DNA of 38,692 nucleotides, from contig CAJUCI010000025.1 of NCBI GenBank assembly GCA_910584825.1, positions 1-38,692 on the forward strand, given 5' to 3'. Positions within the stretch are counted from its first letter, which is position 1, and each line of letters starts with the position of its first letter. Under the pieces are notes generated by a model. That model was not told the DNA's origin. It worked only from the letters and a program-made list of their open reading frames with translations, and ran no database searches. This document shows positions 6,786 through 14,497 of the stretch, piece after piece. A program made the translations under genes and the position numbers. This DNA comes from an uncultured Duncaniella sp. GTDB lineage: Bacteria; Bacteroidota; Bacteroidia; Bacteroidales; Muribaculaceae.

Positions 6786-7691
6786 ATGAACAAGGAAAAC
6801 CTCAAGTCACGCTACCGCACCATTATGACATGGGAGGGCGGACAGCGTCTTTTCAACTTCGCCTACAGCGTGGGTGCCGCCATCGTCATATGGGGCGCAC
6901 TCTTCAAGATACTTCACCTGCCCGGAGGCAACACCCTCCTGTGCATAGGCATGGGCACCGAGGTGCTGATGTTTATCCTCACCGCCTTTGACCGTCCCCC
7001 CAAGGAATACCGCTGGGAGGAGGTCTTCCCAGAGCTTGACAAGAAGGCTCAGGCCGACGGTGTGGAGGGTGACGACGCTCTCGCCACATCCGCGGCCCGT
7101 CAGGTCGCAGGCCGCACCGGGGCAACCGACAGCGGCGCAATGGTAGCCATGCCCACAGGCACCGTAACGCCCGGGGCCGTCACCGCCGACTCGATACCCA
7201 CAGCCGACGTAGCCGCCGTGACCCGCGACTATGTCGAGCAGATGTCGGCCATCTCCGAACAGCTTGCCCAGCTGCGCGAGACCACTCAGCACCTCAACGC
7301 CGTATCTTCGATGCTCCTGCAAAGCTATCAGGCCATCACCGACAACTCGTCGGCTCTCTCGGCCAACTCGCAGGACTACATCACCCAGATGAGCGACCTC
7401 AACCGCAACATCGGCGGCCTCAACACCATCTATGAGATACAGCTCAAGAGCGTGTCGTCACAGCTCGAGTCAATCGACCGCGTCAACCGTGGCATCAAGG
7501 ACATCCGCGACATGTACGAGAAGAGCGCGTCGCAGAGCGCGAAGTATTGCGAGGAGACCGAAAAGATGGCCCGCTACATGCAGCAGCTCAACCAGGTGTA
7601 TGAAAAGATGCTCCACGCCATGACGGTCAACATGTACCGTCCCATGATGAACGACATCCCCGGCGCACAATCAGCCGGCGTAGAACGATAA
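6786..7691 (+). CDS. gldL: GldL/PorL, T9SS inner-membrane motor protein
   Basis: This encodes 301 residues with two N-terminal transmembrane helices (about residues 21-40 and 49-68). Between them lies FKILHLPGG, matching the conserved KxLHLPG turn of GldL. The rest is a cytoplasmic domain with a Pro/Ala/Thr-rich linker (about 100-140) and a long coiled coil (about 145-285). GldL forms the stator-like pentamer that, with GldM, converts proton-motive force into movement powering type IX secretion. A membrane-embedded glutamate occurs in the second helix (MGTEVLMF) as expected for proton coupling. It is separated from gldK and gldM by repeat-containing spacers of about 80 and 140 bases rather than the tight junctions seen upstream. 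Confidence 0.94.
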   Translation: MNKENLKSRYRTIMTWEGGQRLFNFAYSVGAAIVIWGALFKILHLPGGNTLLCIGMGTEVLMFILTAFDRPPKEYRWEEVFPELDKKAQADGVEGDDALATSAARQVAGRTGATDSGAMVAMPTGTVTPGAVTADSIPTADVAAVTRDYVEQMSAISEQLAQLRETTQHLNAVSSMLLQSYQAITDNSSALSANSQDYITQMSDLNRNIGGLNTIYEIQLKSVSSQLESIDRVNRGIKDIRDMYEKSASQSAKYCEETEKMARYMQQLNQVYEKMLHAMTVNMYRPMMNDIPGAQSAGVER

Positions 7692-7780
7692 TCCCCGGCA
7701 ACCTCCCCCTCACCCAGGAAAATTACCAATTACTTAACCGGCTTGCCAAGACATCGGCATCCGCCGCTTGGCTTGCCAAA

Positions 7781-7827
7781 AATTACTAATTGCTAATTAC
7801 TAATTACTAATTGCTAATTACTAATTA
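7781..7827. repeat. AT-rich tandem array in front of gldM
   Basis: This is an imperfect array of TAATTACTAATTGC-type units ending six bases before the gldM start codon. The same units occur, in both orientations, at 25829-25886 and 25996-26043 in front of secA. They overlap the place where a ribosome binding site would lie, so they may influence translation of gldM. Function unknown. Confidence 0.7.
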
Positions 7828-7833
7828 AAGTAG

Positions 7834-9399
7834 ATGGCTGAATCAGTAGTAAGGCTCTCACCAAGGCAGAAGATGATAAACCTCATGTATATCGTCCTGA
7901 CTGCCATGCTCGCCCTCAACGTGTCGAGCGACGTGCTCGACGGCTTCGTGCAGGTGGAGGACGGACTTGCGCGCACCAACGCCAACGTTGGCCGCCGCAA
8001 CGACGCCATCTACACACAGCTCGAAAGCTTCACCGCCCAGAATCCCGAGAAGGGCACACCGTGGCTCGAAAAGGCCTCGGAAGTGCGCAAGAACGCATCG
8101 GCACTCTATACGCTCGTCGACTCGCTCAAACTCGCCATCGTGCGTCAGGCCGACGGCGACGAGGGCACCCCCGACAACATCAACCGCCGCGACGACCTCG
8201 ACGCCGCCGCCATCGTGATGCTCGGCCCCGGAAAGTCGCGCGGACAGCAGCTGCGCACGGCCATTGACACATACCGCGACTATGTGACATCGCTGATACC
8301 CGACTCGGTAAAACGCGCCTCAATCGACGAGTCGCTATCCACTAAACCCTACCGCCATCCCGGCACCATGCAGGACCAGCTGTGGGAGGAGGCCAAGTTT
8401 GAAAATCAGCCTGTGGTGGCGGCCGTGACCCTCATGACCAAACTGCAGAACGACATACGATATGCCGAGGGTGAGGCCCTGTCAAGCCTCCTCGCCGCCG
8501 TTGATGCGGGCGATGTGCGTGTCAACGAGCTTAACGCATTCGTAATCCCGCAATCACGCATGGTGATGCGCGGCGGCAAATATTCGGCGTCAATCGTGCT
8601 CGCGGCGGTCGACACCACCGCCCGTCCTGACATATTCATCGGAGGCAAGAAACTCCCCGGCGACAGGGGGCTGTATGAGTTCAACACCTCGTCGACCGGC
8701 ACGTTCGACTACTCGGGTTACATCGAGGTCGGACACGGCGACGGCACCACCACCCGCCACCCGTTCCAGTCATCCTACACCGTGATGGAGCCTACAGCCA
8801 CCGTCTCGGCCACGATGATGAACGTACTTTATGCCGGTATCAACAACCCCATGAGCATCTCGGTGCCAGGCGTGCCGATGAACGGCGTGTCGGCCACAAT
8901 GACCAACGGCTCGCTCACACGCCAGGGCGACTCATGGATAGCCCGCCCCTCCAAGGTGGGCGAGAACGCGACGATTACGGTCACAGCCAATATCGACGGA
9001 CGCCCGCAGACGGTGGCCACATCCTCATTCCGCGTGCGCAAGCTCCCCGACCCCGTGGCCTACCTGTCGTTCACAGCCCAGAACGGCACCAAGGACCGCT
9101 ACAAGGGGGGCAAGCCCATAGCCAAATCAGTGCTCACGACAATCCCCGGCATCGAGGCCGCGATTGATGACGATATGCTCAACATCGACTTCCAGGTGCT
9201 CGGATTCGAGACAGTGTTCTTCGACCAGATGGGCAACGCCATCCCCGAGGTGTCGCAGGGCGCGAACTTCACCCAGCGTCAGCGCGACCAGTTCCGCCGT
9301 CTCTCGCGCGGCAAGCGATTCTACATCTCGCGCATCCGCGCCAAGGGTCCCGACGGGCTCGAGCGTGTGCTCTCGCCGATGGAGGTCATCGTAAATTAA
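7834..9399 (+). CDS. gldM: GldM/PorM, T9SS periplasmic motor shaft
   Basis: This encodes 521 residues, the usual GldM length. The N terminus has the family signature SPRQKMINLMYIVLTAMLAL, a single transmembrane helix that packs against GldL, followed at once by NVSSDVLDGFV. The periplasmic part comprises a helical D1 region (about residues 35-215) and three beta domains, with junctions near PTATVSATMMNVLYAG and LPDPVAYL. GldM dimers span the periplasm and connect the inner-membrane GldL motor to the GldK-GldN ring. The final residues RVLSPMEVIVN match the usual C-terminal domain ending. It sits 32 bases before gldN. Confidence 0.95.
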   Translation: MAESVVRLSPRQKMINLMYIVLTAMLALNVSSDVLDGFVQVEDGLARTNANVGRRNDAIYTQLESFTAQNPEKGTPWLEKASEVRKNASALYTLVDSLKLAIVRQADGDEGTPDNINRRDDLDAAAIVMLGPGKSRGQQLRTAIDTYRDYVTSLIPDSVKRASIDESLSTKPYRHPGTMQDQLWEEAKFENQPVVAAVTLMTKLQNDIRYAEGEALSSLLAAVDAGDVRVNELNAFVIPQSRMVMRGGKYSASIVLAAVDTTARPDIFIGGKKLPGDRGLYEFNTSSTGTFDYSGYIEVGHGDGTTTRHPFQSSYTVMEPTATVSATMMNVLYAGINNPMSISVPGVPMNGVSATMTNGSLTRQGDSWIARPSKVGENATITVTANIDGRPQTVATSSFRVRKLPDPVAYLSFTAQNGTKDRYKGGKPIAKSVLTTIPGIEAAIDDDMLNIDFQVLGFETVFFDQMGNAIPEVSQGANFTQRQRDQFRRLSRGKRFYISRIRAKGPDGLERVLSPMEVIVN

Positions 9400-9431
9400 C
9401 GTAAATACAGTTCCATAGTTCAAATAACACA

Positions 9432-10574
9432 ATGAAGAAATTTCTTCTCACAGCCATAGCCCTCGTCGTAGGGGTCTGCGCCTTTGCCCAGGATGCCTCG
9501 TCAAGCTCGTCGGTGGTGCGCCGCAAGGCCGGCGACCGCAACGCCAAGCAGGCGACACCCGGCGTGACACAGCGCATGCAGGCCCATTTCGAGGACACCC
9601 CCATGACCGACAGCGAGCTCCAGTGGATGCGCGTGATGTATCGCAGCCTAGACCTTACGAAGGATGCCAACGGCGCGCTCTACTATCCCGACGAGCCTGT
9701 GGACGGGCAGGACAACCTCTTCCGCATCATCATGAAGCGCATGGCCGACGGCTCGCTGACAGGATATGAGTATCTTGACGGACGCGAGGTGTTCACCGAC
9801 GACTATAAGGTGAAGATGCGCGACGTGCTCGACCGCTTCTACATAGCATATACCGACGCCAAAGGCTCGACCGAGAAGAATCCGAAATTCACCATCGAGG
9901 AGTCGGACATCCCCGCGCCCGAGGTGTTGAGCTACTACATCATCGAGAAGTGGGAGTTTGACCGCCGCTCCAACCGCATGCGCACACGCGTCGAGGCCAT
10001 CTGCCCCGTGCTCCACCGTGCCGGCGACTTCGGTGCCGAGGCCATCCGCTACCCGATGTTCTGGGTTAAGTATGACGAGCTCCGCCCATTCATCACCACG
10101 CAGAACATCTTCACTGACGATGACAACAACCTTGCCACCTGCACGTATGACGACTATTTCCAGCTCGGCCTCTACGAGGGAGACATCTACAAGACCCGCA
10201 ATCTGAAAAACAAGTCGCTGATGCAGCTGCACCCCGACCCTGACGACCTGGCCCACGCCCGCGACAGCATACAGCAACGCCTCGACAGCTACGAGAAGAA
10301 GCTGTGGGTGCCTTCGCTTGAAGAGCTGCAGGCCCGACGTGAGGCCGCAGAGAAGGCCGAGGAGCTGGCAAATGCAAGTGCGACCGGCGAGGACAGCGAG
10401 GTGAGTGCCGACAACAGCAAAAAGAATTCACGCTCGACACGCGCATCGCGCTCCAAGCGCGGCACCAAAAGCAAGGCCGCCAAGAGCAAACCCGCCAAGG
10501 TCAAGAAGCCCAAGGGGGTGAAGTCGTCGACCCCGTCGACCGCCACCCGCTCGGTGCGCAACCGCAAGAGATAG
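9432..10574 (+). CDS. gldN: GldN/PorN, T9SS ring protein with a basic C-terminal tail
   Basis: This encodes 380 residues with a signal peptide (MKKFLLTAIALVVGVCAFAQ). The conserved core includes WMRVMYRSLDL, NAPLYYPDE-like NGALYYPDEP, the IEKWEFDRRS block, RVEAICPV and PMFWVKYDELRP, all typical of GldN, the partner of the GldK lipoprotein in the periplasmic ring. After about residue 327 the protein changes character: the last 53 residues hold 21 Lys or Arg, many Ser and Thr, and no acidic residue. I know such a tail neither as required for ring formation nor as a domain. It may bind peptidoglycan, LPS or another polyanion. It is the last of the T9SS genes, 40 bases before the glycosyltransferase. 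Confidence 0.94.
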   Translation: MKKFLLTAIALVVGVCAFAQDASSSSSVVRRKAGDRNAKQATPGVTQRMQAHFEDTPMTDSELQWMRVMYRSLDLTKDANGALYYPDEPVDGQDNLFRIIMKRMADGSLTGYEYLDGREVFTDDYKVKMRDVLDRFYIAYTDAKGSTEKNPKFTIEESDIPAPEVLSYYIIEKWEFDRRSNRMRTRVEAICPVLHRAGDFGAEAIRYPMFWVKYDELRPFITTQNIFTDDDNNLATCTYDDYFQLGLYEGDIYKTRNLKNKSLMQLHPDPDDLAHARDSIQQRLDSYEKKLWVPSLEELQARREAAEKAEELANASATGEDSEVSADNSKKNSRSTRASRSKRGTKSKAAKSKPAKVKKPKGVKSSTPSTATRSVRNRKR

Positions 10575-10613
10575 CACTCTCTCTTCATTCATCACACCGT
10601 CACAGCGTCCGCA

Positions 10614-11567
10614 ATGCAATCACCGCTGACCATCGTCATACCTGTGTATAACCGCGCCCATACCGTCGGGCGCACCCTGCGCAGCATCGAGAGTCAGACA
10701 GTGCAACCGGCGCGTGTGATACTCGTAGACAACAATTCATCCGACACGTCGCTCAGTCTGCTACACGACTGGGCGTCGGTGCATGACAACGTCACCGTGC
10801 TCACCGAGCCGCGCCCCGGCGCGTGCGCCGCCCGCAACCGCGGACTGAGTGAGGTCACGACGGAGTGGACAATGTTTTTCGACTCTGACGACGAGATGCT
10901 CCCCACGCATGTCGAGGAGTTCACCCGCGCCATCTCCGCCAACCCCACCGCCGACATAATCGGGCGAGACATAGTGACACAATCACTTGACGGCTCACGA
11001 CGCCGATTGTATTTCAGGGCGGGGAAAGATGCAATGTTTCACCACCTGTTCCGCGGATGCCTGTCGACACAACGTTACGTGGCCCGCACGTCAGTTTTCC
11101 GAAGGGCCGACGGATGGAATGAAGCATTGATGGGATGGAATGATTTTGAACTCGGCGCGAGAATACTGTTGGCCACTCCACGCATAGTAAGCCTTACGGG
11201 AACGCCGTCCGTCATAACCTATCAGCAGGAGCAGTCAATAACGGGTACTGATTTCAGCAGTCATCCCGAGCGGTGGGAGGATGCGCTTGACGCCATACGG
11301 CAGCTGTTCGAGAATCTGCCCGACACACACGCTGAAAAGTCACGCTACATAGCATGGCTCGATGCGCGCGCCATGATACTCGCCGCCCAATACGAGCGCG
11401 AAGCCCGCACGTTTGGTGACACCTACAAGAAGGCCCATGCACTTGCCAAGAGCCTCCATGACTGCATACTGTCAACCACCCGCCATCCGGCCACAATGCG
11501 ACTAATCTACCGCCACAACCTCGCATTCTCACGCCTCACATGGCTCATCGCCAAAGTGCTGCTATAG
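10614..11567 (+). CDS. Family 2 glycosyltransferase (GT-A fold)
   Basis: This encodes 317 residues, a cytoplasmic or membrane-associated inverting glycosyltransferase. The N-terminal GT2 signature is complete: LTIVIPVYNRAHTVGRTLRS, the nucleotide-binding ILVDNNSSDTS, GACAARNRGL, and the metal-binding DxD as FDSDDE (about residue 88). A WNEALMGWNDFELGARIL segment supplies the catalytic-side acidic residues expected in this family. No transmembrane helix stands out except a weakly hydrophobic C-terminal end. The acceptor and sugar cannot be told from sequence; LPS, capsule or surface glycan synthesis is the usual role. It follows gldN by 40 bases in the same direction and may be co-transcribed with the T9SS genes. 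In T9SS organisms, substrates are anchored to A-LPS, so a link is possible but only inferred. Confidence 0.88.
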   Translation: MQSPLTIVIPVYNRAHTVGRTLRSIESQTVQPARVILVDNNSSDTSLSLLHDWASVHDNVTVLTEPRPGACAARNRGLSEVTTEWTMFFDSDDEMLPTHVEEFTRAISANPTADIIGRDIVTQSLDGSRRRLYFRAGKDAMFHHLFRGCLSTQRYVARTSVFRRADGWNEALMGWNDFELGARILLATPRIVSLTGTPSVITYQQEQSITGTDFSSHPERWEDALDAIRQLFENLPDTHAEKSRYIAWLDARAMILAAQYEREARTFGDTYKKAHALAKSLHDCILSTTRHPATMRLIYRHNLAFSRLTWLIAKVLL

Positions 11568-11667
11568 AATGTTTTCCTCTTCATGCATTTTAAATCACCT
11601 CATACATTCTGATTATTGGGGTATTTGGACAATTATATCGTAAATCGTTAATAAAACAGGATTTTTT

Positions 11668-11713
11668 AATCTATCTCAGAAATAAATATTAATCTATTTC
11701 AGAAATAAATATT
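11668..11713 (+). repeat. Two tandem 23-bp repeats upstream of the three-gene cassette
   Basis: Two adjacent direct copies of a 23-bp unit (core CAGAAATAAATATT), at 11668-11690 and 11691-11713, differ at one position. They lie 30-75 bases upstream of the -33/-7 promoter elements of the cassette. Direct repeats in this position are typical binding sites for a dimeric or oligomeric regulator. They may also be a by-product of insertion. AT-rich flanks continue to the promoter. Confidence 0.65.
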
Positions 11714-11742
11714 AGCAATATATCAACATATCTTGCCAAAAA

Positions 11743-11774
11743 TTGCATTTTTTGGTAAATGAATTGTATATTTG
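11743..11774 (+). promoter_or_regulatory. Predicted promoter of the three-gene cassette
   Basis: The -7 box TATATTTG (11767-11774) matches TAnnTTTG exactly. TTGC at 11743-11746 lies 20 bases upstream, the normal distance for a Bacteroidetes -33 element. Transcription would start near 11780, giving a leader of about 38 bases before the ATG at 11818. Confidence 0.65.
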
Positions 11775-11817
11775 CAGTGAAATTCATTAATGAACAATAC
11801 AATAAATCAATAACCTT

Positions 11818-12516
11818 ATGAGTGTAACGCCATATAAAACTGATTACGGGATATATCCTGCAACACCGGGGTTTGAAGTCTCGATTGGCGATTATGGCAT
11901 ATGGGAAGGGCATAGCTGGTGTCACCTCGGAAACATTTATGAAGATTATAAGCCTATATACTTCAACGAGAAGACTGAGGATGTCGATAAAACTGAGGCT
12001 TGTGACATCGGAGTAAAGATGTCAGCAGCAGGAAATTCAAATGTCGCTACCCCTTCAGCCGAAGCTAAGGTTGATTTGGAATTTTGTATCGCGGGAGGAT
12101 TGCATTATAAAGCACACATTGTGAAGATTAAACGTTTCGCATCCGTGCAAAATGAAGTATTCCCTTTCTTAGAAAAATATCTGAAACTCGGCAAATGGGA
12201 TTCAAAATTTTGGCTGGCTGTTGAAGTTTGTTACGCTGACAATCTACTATCCTTGCAATCGAAAACCAAAGGAGCCAGTCTTGGGATTGTCGGAAATATA
12301 GAAGACGAGCTAAAATTAGCTCAAGCAAGTTTCGATACTCATTTTAAATACGACAAGACAAATATATCGATATTGCATTTTGCCGGAAAAGTTCAGTTTG
12401 CCGGCGCAAAATTTGTGAGCTTCACCCCTACAGGGATTTTTAGAAAAAAGTTAACCCCCAACTACGTTGGAGAGGCATTAGATTTTGAAACAGCGTCAGA
12501 GCAATCCGTATATTAG
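11818..12516 (+). CDS. Unknown beta-rich protein, gasdermin-like by eye
   Basis: This encodes 232 residues with no signal peptide or classical transmembrane helix. The N-terminal third contains VSIGDYGIWEGHSWCHLGNI, resembling the GDVGY...LFN motif of a widespread bacterial and fungal family of unknown function. The rest alternates amphipathic strands and helices: VDLEFCIAGGLHYKAHIVKI, FWLAVEVCYADNLLSLQSK, GASLGIVGN, then ISILHFAGKVQFAGAKFVSF, followed by a roughly 25-residue tail ending SEQSVY. The strand order and short tail remind me of bacterial gasdermins, pore-forming proteins released by a neighbouring protease, but this is a visual impression only. There is no N-terminal acylated Cys as in studied bacterial gasdermins. 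It is the first gene of an AT-rich cassette with a helical small protein and a cysteine peptidase. Confidence 0.7.
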   Translation: MSVTPYKTDYGIYPATPGFEVSIGDYGIWEGHSWCHLGNIYEDYKPIYFNEKTEDVDKTEACDIGVKMSAAGNSNVATPSAEAKVDLEFCIAGGLHYKAHIVKIKRFASVQNEVFPFLEKYLKLGKWDSKFWLAVEVCYADNLLSLQSKTKGASLGIVGNIEDELKLAQASFDTHFKYDKTNISILHFAGKVQFAGAKFVSFTPTGIFRKKLTPNYVGEALDFETASEQSVY

Positions 12517-12520
12517 TGTT

Positions 12521-12778
12521 ATGAATAATAAAGACGCATTGGAATCTGCAATAAGCCAAATACGCGAAAGACTTAAGAAATATGAGATAACCGACAATGA
12601 GCGTGACCGTATTGAAAAAGTCATCAATATACATCGTTCTCGCGTAGAGACATACGAGCCTGCCGTTTGGGCAGGACAAGCAAAAATCATGCACGACTAT
12701 ATCCAGCATTCTGCGCGTGAGATTGAACGGCGCATGGAACTGACCGAACATGAACTTTGGACACCATTCACCATATAA
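12521..12778 (+). CDS. Small helical protein of the cassette
   Basis: This encodes 85 residues starting at the ATG at 12521, four bases after the previous stop; an in-frame start further upstream would overlap the first gene and is unlikely. The product is almost entirely helical and highly charged: SQIRERLKKYEITDNERDRI, then VINIHRSRVETYE, then a helix with HDYIQHSAREIERRME, suggesting a coiled-coil or three-helix bundle. It ends TEHELWTPFTI. No family is recognised. Its stop codon overlaps the start of the peptidase gene by one base (TAATG), so the two are translationally coupled, which points to a complex or an adaptor or inhibitor relationship with the peptidase. Confidence 0.75.
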   Translation: MNNKDALESAISQIRERLKKYEITDNERDRIEKVINIHRSRVETYEPAVWAGQAKIMHDYIQHSAREIERRMELTEHELWTPFTI

Positions 12779-14430
12779 TGAATGAACACAAAATAACAGT
12801 CAAGACGTTTTCCACGTTTGGCAATCTGATAAAAGACTTGCCATCCCCTATCGACAGTGTCTGCGACCCGAACAATGATAAGATTGCATATCTTGACGAT
12901 TATCTGCGTACAATCAGGTGTCAGACTGTAGTGATTGAAGACTGTTATGTAGACAAGAACTTTTTAGAAGACTACGCACGCTATTATTCCCGTTGTTTTC
13001 AGGAGTATCCAAAAAAATGTGTCAGGGTCCACTTCTTCGCTGCCAAGTTCGGCATAAGACGGTTAAAAAACTATCTGAACAGGCCACTCCATTCAAATGA
13101 AGGCCTGTTTTACGATGGGAGCTATCTTGGATTTATAGTATTCAGGCCGTTGCCTAATGCTCCGTTAGCCAAAGTCTGCCTTACGACATACCGTGACGAA
13201 ATCGGTAAACACCGTCACTTCCCGGTGCTAAAAGACTATTTTGTGCATTTCCTCGGGTCAGAACTTTCAGTTAAGTCATTGGCATTCCAGGAACAAGACA
13301 GAGCACTATCGGCATGTGCAACATCGGCATTGTGGTCAGCTTTTCATGGATCATCGGGGCTTGATGTCAATACTGTTTCCGCTCCATCGCGTATCACTGA
13401 GAATGCAAAGAAAATAATTCCGCAAGCCACATCCAATCATCCCCATCGCGGACTGACTCCGGCCCAGATGTCCAACTCTATCCGTGAAGAAGGGCTGGAG
13501 CCATTATTGTGTAATTTTATAAACACCAGCTACCTTAAAGCCCTCCTGAGAGCTTACTTATCAGTAGGCGTAGCTCCTGTGTTAGGCATGACCCTGTATT
13601 ATGGTGATGAACAGGGAGTATTGGCTAACGGCATTCCGCGTACAATACCTATCGGCGACCATGCGGTAGCCGTTGCCGGATATAATATGTCCGAAAACCA
13701 GCCCAAGGAGTTTAAAGCCGATGACATAGGTACCAATATTCCCGTGATACTAAGGCAACCGATGTACCTGTTATCTTCATCTATCGATAAGTTATACGTT
13801 CATGATGACGAAGTAGGGCCATTCGTCAAAATGGAGTTCGGCGATGAATATTGGCAACACCTCAAGACCAGATGGCATATGTACCGTAAGAATCGGGACG
13901 AAATAAATGCCACAGTAAGAGACATATTATTACCTAAGCCTCACAAAATACGCATAAGCTTTAACACCATTTTTTCTATCATCCGGGAATTCAACTCTTT
14001 GTACATGGGTGGCTGGTATGATGATGGAGGCAGGGTGGTATGGGATATTTATCTTACAACCGTAAACGATTTCAAACAGGAAATCAGGTCATACGACACC
14101 AATTATTTCCTGCAGCCCAAACATAAGATGTCACTCCTATCATTAAGCCTTCCCCGCTATATTTGGCGCGTAGACGGATATATGTTGGAAAAGTCAGATC
14201 AGAAAATGACAAAGAAGAGTTTCACATACATTTTTGATGCGACTGAAATTGAGAACTCCGATTTGTTTGTGTGTGCCGTCCATTATGACCTGTTTTCTCG
14301 TATTGACATATTTTTGTCAGTTCTAAACCCGCTTCTGACCCCTCAACTTAATACCGTCTCCAAATTCTCACAATCCTATAGAATTGCAGAAGAATACTTT
14401 GATTTAAAATCCAATAGGATTTTATACTAA
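12778..14430 (+). CDS. Predicted papain/C39-like cysteine peptidase protein
   Basis: This encodes 550 residues; the start at 12778 was chosen because it forms a TAATG overlap with the preceding gene. The central region reads as a papain-fold (C39-like) cysteine peptidase: QDRALSACATSALW (Gln173 and Cys180 as oxyanion and nucleophile candidates), a helix-rich stretch with GLTPAQMSNSIREEG, a strand VAPVLGMTLYYGD, the histidine motif GDHAVAVAGYN (His295), and LYVHDDEVGPF (Asp343 or Asp344) as the third residue. About 165 residues before and 200 after the core belong to no family I recognise, and there is no signal peptide or membrane helix. It is the last gene of the cassette and is followed by a strong terminator. 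Activity is inferred from motif order only. Confidence 0.75.
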   Translation: MNEHKITVKTFSTFGNLIKDLPSPIDSVCDPNNDKIAYLDDYLRTIRCQTVVIEDCYVDKNFLEDYARYYSRCFQEYPKKCVRVHFFAAKFGIRRLKNYLNRPLHSNEGLFYDGSYLGFIVFRPLPNAPLAKVCLTTYRDEIGKHRHFPVLKDYFVHFLGSELSVKSLAFQEQDRALSACATSALWSAFHGSSGLDVNTVSAPSRITENAKKIIPQATSNHPHRGLTPAQMSNSIREEGLEPLLCNFINTSYLKALLRAYLSVGVAPVLGMTLYYGDEQGVLANGIPRTIPIGDHAVAVAGYNMSENQPKEFKADDIGTNIPVILRQPMYLLSSSIDKLYVHDDEVGPFVKMEFGDEYWQHLKTRWHMYRKNRDEINATVRDILLPKPHKIRISFNTIFSIIREFNSLYMGGWYDDGGRVVWDIYLTTVNDFKQEIRSYDTNYFLQPKHKMSLLSLSLPRYIWRVDGYMLEKSDQKMTKKSFTYIFDATEIENSDLFVCAVHYDLFSRIDIFLSVLNPLLTPQLNTVSKFSQSYRIAEEYFDLKSNRILY

Positions 14431-14435
14431 TATGC

Positions 14436-14475
14436 ACGGCGTTGAATGACAAATGTCATTCAACGCCGTTGTTTA
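14436..14475. terminator. Strong hairpin terminator, probably bidirectional
   Basis: A perfect 16-bp stem (arms 14436-14451 and 14454-14469, left arm ACGGCGTTGAATGACA) with an AA loop is followed by TGTTT. It lies five bases after the peptidase stop and 29 bases beyond the end of the convergent kinase gene, so it can end transcription from both sides. Confidence 0.85.
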
Positions 14476-14497
14476 ACCAATATTTTACAATATAGCG

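Noticed and set aside
11668..11713. Tandem 23-bp repeats considered as a CRISPR or phage attachment site
   Set aside because: There are only two adjacent copies without a spacer, no integrase gene is nearby, and there is no matching copy after the cassette.
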